From the NCBI GenBank assembly GCA_002368575.1, contig DFEA01000035.1:24265-46335 (forward strand): DNA of 22,071 bases, in the 5' to 3' direction. The position numbers were made by a program, and so were the translations under genes. Positions 1-6,480 of the stretch are shown piece after piece; the first letter of the stretch is position 1, and each line of letters opens with the position of its first letter. The notes beneath the pieces were generated by a model. The model did not search any database. It was not told where the DNA came from and saw nothing but the letters and a program-made list of their open reading frames with translations. This stretch comes from Lachnospiraceae bacterium UBA3814. Lineage in GTDB: Bacteria; Bacillota; Clostridia; Lachnospirales; Lachnospiraceae.

Positions 1-300
1 ATCGGCGGCATCTGCTACTGCCTCAACACGATGGCAGGGTCGGTCTCACAGGCTCTCGGGCTTGAGATGGACGCCATCTCCTCCGCGGTCATCGGAGGCA
101 CACTCCTTACCGGCGGTGTGGGAAACGTATTCGGTACCTTCTTCGGAGTACTGATAAACGGTACCATCTCCTCCATAGTAAAGACGAACGGAAAGCTTGC
201 AAGCTCATGGCCCAACATTCTTACGGCAGCGCTGCTGTTCGTGTTTATTGTTATCCAGAGCGCCTTTGCGGCTATCAGGGAGAGATCGAAGAACAAATAA
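1..300 (+). CDS. Sugar ABC transporter permease, C-terminal part (YjfF-like, cut by window edge)
   Basis: The frame is open from base 1 and gives the last 99 residues before TAA. The protein is an integral inner-membrane permease of the RbsC/MglC/YjfF family, which pairs with an ATPase and a periplasmic-type binding protein to import a monosaccharide. Two features show this: the Ala/Gly-rich stretch with GGTLLTGGVGNVFGTFFGVL (about visible residues 32-51), typical of the family, and a final hydrophobic helix (LTAALLFVFIVIQSAF) before a short basic tail. The GGVG-x-VFGT-x-FGVLI wording is closest to YjfF (galactofuranose importer), but the substrate cannot be set from a fragment. A strong terminator follows 20 bases downstream, so this is the last gene of its operon. 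Confidence 0.8.
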   Translation: MGGICYCLNTMAGSVSQALGLEMDAISSAVIGGTLLTGGVGNVFGTFFGVLINGTISSIVKTNGKLASSWPNILTAALLFVFIVIQSAFAAIRERSKNK

Positions 301-320
301 AGCCATTGAAGGCGGTAAGA

Positions 321-352
321 CCCCGCAGCCTCTTTGCCTGCGGGGTTTTATT
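321..352 (+). terminator. Rho-independent terminator after the ABC permease
   Basis: Perfect 8-bp stem CCCCGCAG (321-328) with CTGCGGGG (338-345), a 9-base loop, then a T-rich tail TTTTATT (346-352). It separates the permease operon from the sce7726-type gene that begins 18 bases later. Confidence 0.9.
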
Positions 353-369
353 GTGTAAGAGGTAATGAT

Positions 370-981
370 ATGGAAAAGGGTCTTAATGATCCCGCGATGC
401 GGGAGATACTGTTTGAGACCATAGAAGCTGATCATGAAAGAGACGGAAGCCCCGTAAGGGTCTTTGAGGAGCTGGTGATAGGCAAGAGCAGGGCCGACGC
501 CATAGTCGTAACACGGGAAAGGATCCTGGGCTTTGAGATAAAAAGCGACAGGGACAGCCTGATAAGGCTGGAAAAGCAGGTGCATAATTATGACCGGTTC
601 TGCGACTACTGCTATATCGTGACCGGGCTTCACTATCTGGACAGGATAGAGGAGCACGTGCCCGCTCACTGGGGGATCATGGATATCCTTTCCGATGAGA
701 ACGGAGGGCTTCATATCGAGACATACCGGGGAGCCGTAAGAAACCCGGCCGAAAGACCTACGGTAAAGCTCAAAAACCAGATGAACCTTTTGTGGAGATC
801 TGAGCTTATGGAGATCGTGCGCAGATACAGGCTCAGGGGCTACAGCTCAAAGAACAAGCATAAGCTGAGAGACATGATCGTTACGGAGCTTGGGAAGGAG
901 CAGTCGAAGCTTCTGACCTGCGAGCTTCTGCTGAACAGGGATTACAGCATTTATAAAAAAGAAAATGAAGAGGAGGATTGA
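370..981 (+). CDS. sce7726 family protein, PD-(D/E)XK nuclease-like fold
   Basis: This 203-residue cytoplasmic protein has the sce7726 family layout. An N-terminal restriction-endonuclease-like core carries D43 in KSRADAIVV and E56-x-K58 in GFEIKSD, the PD-(D/E)XK pattern. Next come an LEKQVHNYDRFCDYCYIV segment and a KLKNQMNLLWR motif, then a C-terminal basic helical part. The biochemical role of the family is unknown to me. Nuclease activity is only an inference from the fold motif. ATG 370 is chosen over an upstream non-ATG start at 334 because AGAGG (358-362) lies 7 bases before it and because 334 falls inside the terminator hairpin. The stop lies only 2 bases from the kdgF start, so the two genes are probably co-translated. 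Confidence 0.8.
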   Translation: MEKGLNDPAMREILFETIEADHERDGSPVRVFEELVIGKSRADAIVVTRERILGFEIKSDRDSLIRLEKQVHNYDRFCDYCYIVTGLHYLDRIEEHVPAHWGIMDILSDENGGLHIETYRGAVRNPAERPTVKLKNQMNLLWRSELMEIVRRYRLRGYSSKNKHKLRDMIVTELGKEQSKLLTCELLLNRDYSIYKKENEEED

Positions 982-983
982 AA

Positions 984-1307
984 ATGTTTGTAAGAAACAG
1001 CGAAAAGGAATACAGGGATCTGGGAGGAGGAGTATTAAGGAAGGTGCTTGCCTACAGCGACAATATAATGAACGTTGAGCTGAGATTTCAAAAGGGGGCA
1101 AAGGGGGAGATGCATTCCCATCCCCATGAGCAGATAGGCTATGTTATAGAGGGAAGCCTCGTATTTCACGAGGAGGGAAAGGAGGACGTCACCCTGAACG
1201 CGGGAGACACCTATATAGTTGCTCCCAACGTGTCCCACGGTATAGACTGCCTGACCGAGGTAAAGCTTCTGGACATTTTTACCCCCATGCGTAAGGACTT
1301 TCTGTAA
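984..1307 (+). CDS. kdgF: KdgF-type cupin, unsaturated uronate linearisation
   Basis: This 107-residue single-domain cupin matches KdgF, which helps convert 4,5-unsaturated uronates from pectin or alginate cleavage into the linear keto form (4-deoxy-L-threo-5-hexosulose uronate). Cupin motif 1 is GEMHSHPHEQIGYVIEG, with candidate metal ligands H44, H46 and Q50. Motif 2 is GDTYIVAPNVSHG with H85. The C-terminal FTPMRKDFL is a hallmark of KdgF proteins as I remember them. ATG 984 is chosen because AGGAGG (971-976) lies 7 bases upstream. A TTG at 978 overlaps the preceding stop and is too close to that site. Its place just before a TRAP operon and near uxuAB supports a role in uronate catabolism. 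Confidence 0.82.
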   Translation: MFVRNSEKEYRDLGGGVLRKVLAYSDNIMNVELRFQKGAKGEMHSHPHEQIGYVIEGSLVFHEEGKEDVTLNAGDTYIVAPNVSHGIDCLTEVKLLDIFTPMRKDFL

Positions 1308-1356
1308 AACACTTATAACTGATTTAGCAAAATTTAATTCATTATTTATAATCTGG

Positions 1357-1385
1357 TTGTGAATCTTTGTTAATTGTGCTAGAAT
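1357..1385 (+). promoter_or_regulatory. Sigma-70/A-type promoter for the TRAP operon
   Basis: A -35 box TTGTGA (1357-1362), a spacer of exactly 17 bases and a -10 box TAGAAT (1380-1385) preceded by TGC form an extended -10. Transcription would begin near 1392, about 50 bases before dctP. It sits in the AT-rich 134-base gap after kdgF. Confidence 0.7.
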
Positions 1386-1399
1386 ATCATCAGTTTATT

Positions 1400-1411
1400 T
1401 AAACGAATTTA
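1400..1411 (+). promoter_or_regulatory. Candidate operator, 12-mer TAAACGAATTTA (copy 1)
   Basis: TAAA-CGAA-TTTA lies about 8 bases downstream of the predicted dctP transcription start. The same 12 bases recur at 5252-5263 before uxuA. It has short inverted arms and sits where a repressor could block transcription. The binding protein is unknown and the site is AT-rich, so chance is possible. Confidence 0.25.
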
Positions 1412-1441
1412 TATATTTTTTCAAAGGGAGGAATGTAAACA

Positions 1442-2563
1442 ATGAAAATCAAGAAGATTGCTTCGATGCTTATGGCTTCCGTCCTTGCTCTCAGCCTGTC
1501 CGCATGCGGACTGAGCAGTGCTCCGGCTGAGGCTCCCGCCGATACCGCTGCACCCGCGGCCGAGGCTCCTGCCGAGGAAGCGGCTCCCGCGGATGAGGCT
1601 CCTGCCGAGGAAGCAGCATCCGACGCGGAGGCAGCAGGTGATCCTGCGGTCACCTTGGTAATGGCTGAGGTTAACCCTCTGGATACCATCGTCGGACGTA
1701 TGGACATGAAGTTCAAGGAGGAGGTCGAAAAGCTTTCAGGCGGCTCTATTTCCATCGATCTTCAGGCATCAGGCGTTTTAGGCTCGGAGAATGATGTGCT
1801 TGACGCAATGCTCGGCGGTGCCGGGACCATCCAGATGTCAAGGATATCGGCTTTTGCTCTTACGAACTACGGCGGAGAAAAGAGCAAGCTCTTATCTATC
1901 CCCTATACCTTTGCTGACAGAGAGCATTTCTGGAACTTCGTTCATTCGGATCTTGCACAGGAATTCCTGAATGAGCCCTCCGAAAAAGGCGCGGGCGTAA
2001 GAGGTCTCTTCTACGGCGAGGAGGGCTTCCGTCATTTCTTCACCAAGGATCCCGTTGAGAAGGTTGAGGACTTCGCAGGAATGAAGATCCGTGTTTCCAA
2101 CGATCCCGTTATGGTTGGTATGGTCAACGGACTTGGCGCTTCCGCTACGGAGATCGCCTTCGGTGAGCTTTATTCAGCTCTTCAGACCGGTGTCTGCGAC
2201 GGTGCCGAGCAGCCTACAGCAAACTACAAGTCAAACGCTTTTGACGAGGTAGCTCCTAACTTCATCCTCGACGGACATACCCTTGGTGCCGTTCAGGTGA
2301 TCATCACGGATGAAGCCTGGAATTCACTTACCGAGGCTCAGCAGGCAGCCGTTACCGAGGCTTCCCAGATCGCTTCCGATTTCTGTCATGAGATCTCCGA
2401 AGAGGCTGAGAACGAGGTTCTTGAGCAGCTTAAGGCTGAAGGCGTTAATGTTGTAGAGGTAACGGATAAGACTCCCTGGCAGGAAGCCTGCAAAGCTGTT
2501 ATAGAAGAGAATACGAGCGATCAGGCAGAGCTTTATCAGCAGATCCTTGATCTTGCAAACTGA
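1442..2563 (+). CDS. dctP: TRAP transporter solute-binding lipoprotein (DctP family)
   Basis: This 373-residue extracytoplasmic solute receptor of a tripartite TRAP transporter captures an organic acid and hands it to the DctQM membrane complex. A lipoprotein signal peptide ends in lipobox LSAC with Cys22, so it is membrane-anchored. Residues about 28-60 form an Ala/Pro/Glu linker containing an 11-residue tandem repeat. The DctP domain follows, with GMKIRV (R217, position of the conserved carboxylate-binding Arg), then ATEIAFGELYSALQTGVCDG. The start has GGGAGG (1426-1431) 10 bases upstream. It has its own promoter and is separated from dctQ by a stem-loop, which would favour extra binding protein. 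KdgF upstream and UxuA/UxuB downstream suggest a uronate or related sugar-acid substrate, which is inference. Confidence 0.93.
   Translation: MKIKKIASMLMASVLALSLSACGLSSAPAEAPADTAAPAAEAPAEEAAPADEAPAEEAASDAEAAGDPAVTLVMAEVNPLDTIVGRMDMKFKEEVEKLSGGSISIDLQASGVLGSENDVLDAMLGGAGTIQMSRISAFALTNYGGEKSKLLSIPYTFADREHFWNFVHSDLAQEFLNEPSEKGAGVRGLFYGEEGFRHFFTKDPVEKVEDFAGMKIRVSNDPVMVGMVNGLGASATEIAFGELYSALQTGVCDGAEQPTANYKSNAFDEVAPNFILDGHTLGAVQVIITDEAWNSLTEAQQAAVTEASQIASDFCHEISEEAENEVLEQLKAEGVNVVEVTDKTPWQEACKAVIEENTSDQAELYQQILDLAN
1562..1614 (+). repeat. 33-bp tandem repeat inside the dctP linker
   Basis: The 20-mer GAGGCTCCTGCCGAGGAAGC occurs at 1562-1581 and again at 1595-1614, a period of 33 bases or 11 codons. 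It encodes a repeated EAPAEEAA segment of the linker after the lipidated cysteine. Being in frame, it can lengthen or shorten the tether without breaking the gene. Confidence 0.85.
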
Positions 2564-2589
2564 TATTCTTATCCTACAGACATATTTAC

Positions 2590-2625
2590 GGGGCACTGGG
2601 CAATGATGCCCTCTGCCCCATTTTT
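2590..2625 (+). terminator. Stem-loop with T tail between dctP and dctQ (partial terminator)
   Basis: GGGGCA (2590-2595) pairs with TGCCCC (2614-2619). Inside it, GGGC (2598-2601) pairs with GCCC (2608-2611) around loop AATGAT, and ATTTTT follows. Placed between the binding-protein gene and the membrane-subunit genes, it probably lowers read-through or protects the dctP message. The rest of the 174-base gap holds only weak pairing (AGCCGC 2633-2638 with GCGGCT 2667-2672). Confidence 0.65.
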
Positions 2626-2737
2626 ATCGAACAGCCGCTCAAAGGAAGGTGCAGCAAAGCTGACCGGCGGCTTAAGGGCAAGCAGGGTGCGATCTCATCT
2701 CTTCCTGCCCGATTACTAAACTGAAAGGAGAATACTC

Positions 2738-3322
2738 ATGCCGGCGGTTTTTGAAAAGCTTGACAGAATAAGACCGATCTACGACGCGGTATATAAATTT
2801 ACGGCTGTGCTCTGTAAGCTTCTGCTTATAGCTGATATCCTGATCGTTACGTTTCAGGTTGCCGGACGCTACATTCCGTTCATACCGGATCCTACCTGGA
2901 CGGAGCAGGTAGTGCTTACTCTTATGTCGTATATGGCCGTGCTTTCTGCGGCACTTGCCATAAGAAGAGGAGCCCATATCCGGATGACTGCCTTTGACCG
3001 TTATCTTCCGAAAAAGCTTCTTAAGATCCTGGATCTTATAGCGGATTTTGCCGTTTTGGTGCTTGCGGTGATAATGATAGTTCAGGGATGGGTCTATGCC
3101 AGGAAGATAGGAGGACTGGGAAACTACGAGAGCATGCCGTGGTTATCCCGTTTCTGGATGTATTTTCCGGTTCCTCTGGCCGGAATAGCAATGTTTGTTT
3201 TCGAACTGGAGGCAGTTTATACGCATATAAAATCCTTCTTTGTTAAAACGGAGGCCGATGAAAGCAGTACATCAGGCACAGCCGGTGAAAAGAAGGGTTC
3301 AGAGGGAGGTGAGGACAGATGA
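2738..3322 (+). CDS. dctQ: TRAP transporter small membrane subunit (DctQ family)
   Basis: This 194-residue inner-membrane protein has four predicted helices at about residues 21-44, 57-75, 97-120 and 139-162, the standard DctQ topology. TWTEQVVLTLMSYMAVLSAALAIRR-type wording around residues 53-77, followed by GAHIRM, is typical. The C-terminal 25 residues are polar and charged. Start ATG 2738 has AAAGGAG (2724-2730) 7 bases before it. The gene ends in an ATGA overlap with dctM, so the two subunits are translationally coupled, as expected for partners of one complex. Confidence 0.92.
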   Translation: MPAVFEKLDRIRPIYDAVYKFTAVLCKLLLIADILIVTFQVAGRYIPFIPDPTWTEQVVLTLMSYMAVLSAALAIRRGAHIRMTAFDRYLPKKLLKILDLIADFAVLVLAVIMIVQGWVYARKIGGLGNYESMPWLSRFWMYFPVPLAGIAMFVFELEAVYTHIKSFFVKTEADESSTSGTAGEKKGSEGGEDR

Positions 3323-4611
3323 CGGTCAATTCAACTGCTATAGCGGTTCTGCTGATAAGCTTTATTATAATGATATTACTGAGGTTCCCCATCGCCTATG
3401 CGGTCGCGCTCTCCTCTATCCTGTGTCTTCTGGTTGAGGGTAATCCGCTTTCGACCCTGTGTCAGTTCATGGTCAAGGGTATCAGCTCCTTCTCTCTTAT
3501 GGCGGTTCCCTTCTTTATAACCATGGGAGTTCTGATGGGCACCGGAGGCATATCCCAGAAGCTCATCGATCTGGCTAATGCCTGCGTAGGCTGGATGACC
3601 GGCGGAATGGCCATGGTCAATATCGTGGCCTCCTATTTCTTCGGCGGTATTTCGGGCTCCGCATCGGCGGATACCGCGTCACTTGGCTCGATCTTGATAC
3701 CCATGATGGCGGAGCAGGGCTATGATAAGGATTTCTCTACCGCGGTAACCATAACCTCCTCCTGCGAGGGTCTTCTTGTCCCTCCTTCTCACAACATGGT
3801 AATTTACGCCATGTCGGCCGGCGGAGTTTCGGTGGGCGCTCTTTTCCTTGCGGGCTACATACCCGGTGCGCTGCTTGCGATCTCCCTTATGGTCGGCTCC
3901 TACATAATTTCCAAAAAGAGGAATTATCCCAAAGGGGATAAGTTCTCAGGAAAGGTACTTTTAAAGCAGCTTTCGATCTCGATATGGGCTCTGGCCGCTA
4001 TCATCATAGTGGTCGTGGGCGTTGTCGGAGGAGCCTTTACCGCTACGGAGTCAGCGGCCATCGCGGTAATATACAGCCTTATCGTTTCGGTGTTTATCTA
4101 TAAGGGCCTTGACTGGAAGGGTGTATGGAAGGCGCTTGACGAGTGCGTGAATACTCTTTCCATAGTGCTCATCTTAATAGCCACCTCCGCGGTATTCGGC
4201 AACTGCCTGACAAGGCTTCATGTTCCTGATATTGCGGCGAATGCCATTACCGGGGTCAGCAGCAATCCCTATGTGATCGCCCTCCTTATCGATCTTATCC
4301 TTCTGGTCCTGGGGTGCATCATGGATATGGCTCCCATCATACTTATAGCAACGCCGATCCTTCTGCCCATTGCTACCTCGATAGGAATAGATCCCATACA
4401 GTTCGGTATAATCATAGTACTTAACTGCGGTATCGGCCTGCTGACGCCTCCTGTAGGCGCGGTGCTGTTCATAGGCTCGGCGGTGGCGAAGCTCCCGATG
4501 GAAAAGGTCGTAAAGGCGACCCTGCCGTTCTATCTTTGCATGATTTTGGTTCTGATCCTTATTACATTCATACCGGGGATCAGTATGCTCCTGCCTAATC
4601 TTATGAAATAA
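3319..4611 (+). CDS. dctM: TRAP transporter large permease subunit (DctM family)
   Basis: This 430-residue polytopic membrane protein is the ion-coupled translocation subunit of the TRAP system. It is hydrophobic throughout, with the length usual for DctM. Family marks are MAVPFFITMGVLMG near the N-terminus, FFGGISGSASADTASLG around residues 107-123, TATESAAIAVIY in the middle and LLTPPVGAVLF around residues 374-384. GTG-containing AGGGAGGTG (3303-3311) supplies the ribosome site, and ATG 3319 overlaps the dctQ stop. It completes the dctPQM set. Confidence 0.94.
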   Translation: MTVNSTAIAVLLISFIIMILLRFPIAYAVALSSILCLLVEGNPLSTLCQFMVKGISSFSLMAVPFFITMGVLMGTGGISQKLIDLANACVGWMTGGMAMVNIVASYFFGGISGSASADTASLGSILIPMMAEQGYDKDFSTAVTITSSCEGLLVPPSHNMVIYAMSAGGVSVGALFLAGYIPGALLAISLMVGSYIISKKRNYPKGDKFSGKVLLKQLSISIWALAAIIIVVVGVVGGAFTATESAAIAVIYSLIVSVFIYKGLDWKGVWKALDECVNTLSIVLILIATSAVFGNCLTRLHVPDIAANAITGVSSNPYVIALLIDLILLVLGCIMDMAPIILIATPILLPIATSIGIDPIQFGIIIVLNCGIGLLTPPVGAVLFIGSAVAKLPMEKVVKATLPFYLCMILVLILITFIPGISMLLPNLMK

Positions 4612-4626
4612 AACATATAGCAAAGG

Positions 4627-4693
4627 GCGGCTGTGCGGACATACGGAAACGCAGGTAAAGGACGGTCTGTACAGCCGCGCTTTCCGGGAAAGC
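4627..4693 (+). terminator. Paired stem-loops after dctM, possible terminator
   Basis: GCGGCTGT (4627-4634) pairs with ACAGCCGC (4671-4678) across a 36-base loop. It is followed at once by a small hairpin GCTTTC (4679-4684) with GAAAGC (4688-4693). There is no proper T run, so intrinsic termination is uncertain; RNA processing or stabilisation is as likely. Confidence 0.4.
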
Positions 4694-4721
4694 TGCTCCG
4701 GGGCTTACGGCGGGCGCAGAT

Positions 4722-4752
4722 CCCGCGGTCCCAAGCTATGGGACGGAGCGGG
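4722..4752 (+). other. RNA hairpin before the YcxB-like gene
   Basis: CCCGC (4722-4726) and GTCCCA (4728-4733) pair with TGGGAC (4739-4744) and GCGGG (4748-4752) around loop AGCTA. This is an 11-bp two-part stem. It ends 22 bases before the next ATG, in a leader with no good Shine-Dalgarno site, and it buries the only GGAG in the leader. Confidence 0.55.
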
Positions 4753-4774
4753 TCTATACAGCGGTTATTGTGAT

Positions 4775-5254
4775 ATGGAATACAGGTACAGCTACAGGAT
4801 AAGGACATCAGATCTCTGGCAGGCGCGGATGTATTATGCCTACGCATCATATCTGGCAACAGTGAACATCGTGTGCATTTTTGCCTCCATTGTGCTGATG
4901 ATCGTCTTCTGGAAGAATGCCGAGCCCTGGGTAAGGCTCGTCATGCTTCTGTTTTTTTCTCTGTTTACGGTCTTGCAGCCTGCCTATATCTATTTTGACT
5001 GCAGGAAGCAGTTAAAGGGAAGGGATGAGGAGCTTGAGCTCACCTTTAACGAAAAGGGTCTCGTTATAAGGATAGGGGACAAGCTTGAAAAGCACCCATT
5101 CAGGGATATAGCCGGCTTTAATGTGCGGCCCACGCTTGTGATCGTATATACGGGGAACAATCAGGGATATATACTTACAAACCGGGTGCTTAAGGATACG
5201 CGGAGGGATTTTATTGAATTTATGCGAAGGAACCTGAAAAGATCCGTCCGGTAA
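4775..5254 (+). CDS. YcxB-like small membrane protein, unknown function
   Basis: This 159-residue protein has a short N-terminal polar segment (YRYSYRIRTSDLWQARMYY), two transmembrane helices at about residues 24-46 and 52-75, and a soluble C-terminal beta-rich domain (LELTFNEKGLVIRIGD to FIEFMRRN). This is the layout of YcxB-like proteins, whose role is unknown. ATG 4775 has no clear ribosome site. No in-frame ATG, GTG or TTG is present just upstream, and the conserved N-terminal segment argues against starting at M19. It stands between the TRAP genes and uxuA with structured RNA before it. A tie to uronate use is positional only. Confidence 0.65.
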   Translation: MEYRYSYRIRTSDLWQARMYYAYASYLATVNIVCIFASIVLMIVFWKNAEPWVRLVMLLFFSLFTVLQPAYIYFDCRKQLKGRDEELELTFNEKGLVIRIGDKLEKHPFRDIAGFNVRPTLVIVYTGNNQGYILTNRVLKDTRRDFIEFMRRNLKRSVR

Positions 5255-5263
5255 ACGAATTTA
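5252..5263 (+). promoter_or_regulatory. Candidate operator, 12-mer TAAACGAATTTA (copy 2)
   Basis: Identical to 1400-1411, and here extended to inverted 6-bp arms GGTAAA and TTTACC around CGAA. It overlaps the TAA stop of the YcxB-like gene, 58 bases before uxuA. It could be a site for a regulator shared with the TRAP operon, but no promoter was recognised next to it. Confidence 0.25.
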
Positions 5264-5321
5264 CCCGATGCTTGCCTGCGGATATCGGATCGACAGGCGT
5301 AAAACAGGATGAGGTGATACT

Positions 5322-6404
5322 ATGGAGATGACTTTAAGGTGGTACGGCAGCAGGTTCGATACGGTAACGCTTGAGCAGATCAGGCAGATCCCGGGGGTAA
5401 GGTCAGTGATCACGACGCTTTACGACGTTCCCGTGGGCGAGGCCTGGAAGAGAGAGCAGATACGGGCGCTTAAGGATGAGGTGGAGGCCGCGGGGCTTTC
5501 GATAGCCGGTATAGAAAGCGTTAACGTGCATGATGATATAAAGGTCGGTACCGGAAGGCGTGACGAGTATATCGACAATTATATAGAGAGTCTTGAGAAC
5601 CTCGGAAAAGAAGATATCCACATGGTATGCTATAATTTCATGCCGGTATTTGACTGGACGAGGACAGAGCTTGCGAGAAAAAGGGCGGACGGCTCCACCG
5701 TCCTTGCCTATACGCAGAAGGCAGTGGATGCCATCGTTCCGGAGAAGATGTTCGATTCCATAAAGGGTGAAATGAACGGCACGGTAATGCCCGGCTGGGA
5801 GCCTGAGAGGATGGAGCATGTAAAGGAGCTTTTCGAAATGTACCGGGATGTGGATGAGGAAAGGCTCTTTGATAATCTTAAGTACTTCCTTGAAAGGATA
5901 ATGCCCGTCTGCAACAAATACGACATTAGGATGGCGATACATCCTGATGATCCCGCCTGGAGCGTATTCGGGCTTCCCAGGATAATAATAAACAAGGAGA
6001 ATATCCTGAGGATGATGAAAATGGTGGACGATCCCCATAACGGAGTCACCTTCTGCTCGGGCTCCTACGGTACTAACCTTCAGAACGATCTTCCGGATAT
6101 GATCAGATCCTTAAAGGGAAGGATACATTTTGCTCATGTCAGGAATTTAAGCTTTATTTCAAAGGAGCCGGGCAGCCTTGATTTTGAGGAGGCGGCACAT
6201 CTGTCCTCCGACGGGACCTTTGATATGTACGAGATAATGAAGGCACTTTACGATATAGGCTTCGACGGGCCCATAAGGCCTGACCACGGACGGATGATCT
6301 GGGGCGAAAAGGCGATGCCCGGGTACGGTCTTTACGACAGAGCTCTCGGAGCCGCGTACTTAAATGGTCTGTGGGAGGCTATCTGCAAATCCCACAGTAA
6401 ATAA
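5322..6404 (+). CDS. uxuA: Mannonate dehydratase
   Basis: This 360-residue cytoplasmic enzyme dehydrates D-mannonate to 2-keto-3-deoxy-D-gluconate (EC 4.2.1.8) in the glucuronate branch of hexuronate catabolism. The TIM-barrel family marks are the N-terminal MTLRWYG, MVCYNFMPVFDWTRT, MAIHPDDPAWSVFGLPRII with HPDDP at residues 207-211, and HFAHVRN with H269, H272 and R274, followed by PDHGRMIWGE. Length equals the usual 350-400. GAGGTG (5311-5316) precedes ATG 5322; a second in-frame ATG at 5328 is also possible. It is followed by uxuB after a repeat-filled gap of 76 bases. Confidence 0.96.
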   Translation: MEMTLRWYGSRFDTVTLEQIRQIPGVRSVITTLYDVPVGEAWKREQIRALKDEVEAAGLSIAGIESVNVHDDIKVGTGRRDEYIDNYIESLENLGKEDIHMVCYNFMPVFDWTRTELARKRADGSTVLAYTQKAVDAIVPEKMFDSIKGEMNGTVMPGWEPERMEHVKELFEMYRDVDEERLFDNLKYFLERIMPVCNKYDIRMAIHPDDPAWSVFGLPRIIINKENILRMMKMVDDPHNGVTFCSGSYGTNLQNDLPDMIRSLKGRIHFAHVRNLSFISKEPGSLDFEEAAHLSSDGTFDMYEIMKALYDIGFDGPIRPDHGRMIWGEKAMPGYGLYDRALGAAYLNGLWEAICKSHSK

Positions 6405-6409
6405 AGTGA

Positions 6410-6473
6410 GGAACGAACTAAAGCTCGTTCCTAAGCGCACGATTTGTACACAAATCGGCGCAGATAAGGAGGG
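6410..6473 (+). repeat. Mosaic hairpin repeat carrying the uxuB ribosome site (modules C1 and A1)
   Basis: Module C1 (6410-6431) pairs GGAACGA with TCGTTCC. Module A1 (6435-6461) pairs GCGC and CGATTTG with CAAATCG and GCGC, leaving one bulged A. It runs directly into AGATAAGGAGGG (6462-6473), whose AAGGAGG is the uxuB Shine-Dalgarno. The modules and the 25-base offset between them recur in the uxuB-lacZ gap, so this is a dispersed repeat rather than a local accident. Confidence 0.88.
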
Positions 6474-6480
6474 AATGTTA

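Noticed and set aside
205..714. Open - strand frame spanning the permease end and the sce7726-type gene
   Set aside because: Crosses a strong terminator and lies opposite two supported genes.
1308..1441. Riboswitch before dctP
   Set aside because: The AT-rich leader is about 50 bases from the predicted start site and shows no stable fold or known aptamer core.
6364..6480. Longer uxuB reading frame starting at ATG 6364
   Set aside because: It begins inside uxuA and would translate the whole hairpin repeat; a full AAGGAGGG sits 7 bases before ATG 6481, where the family-like N-terminus begins.
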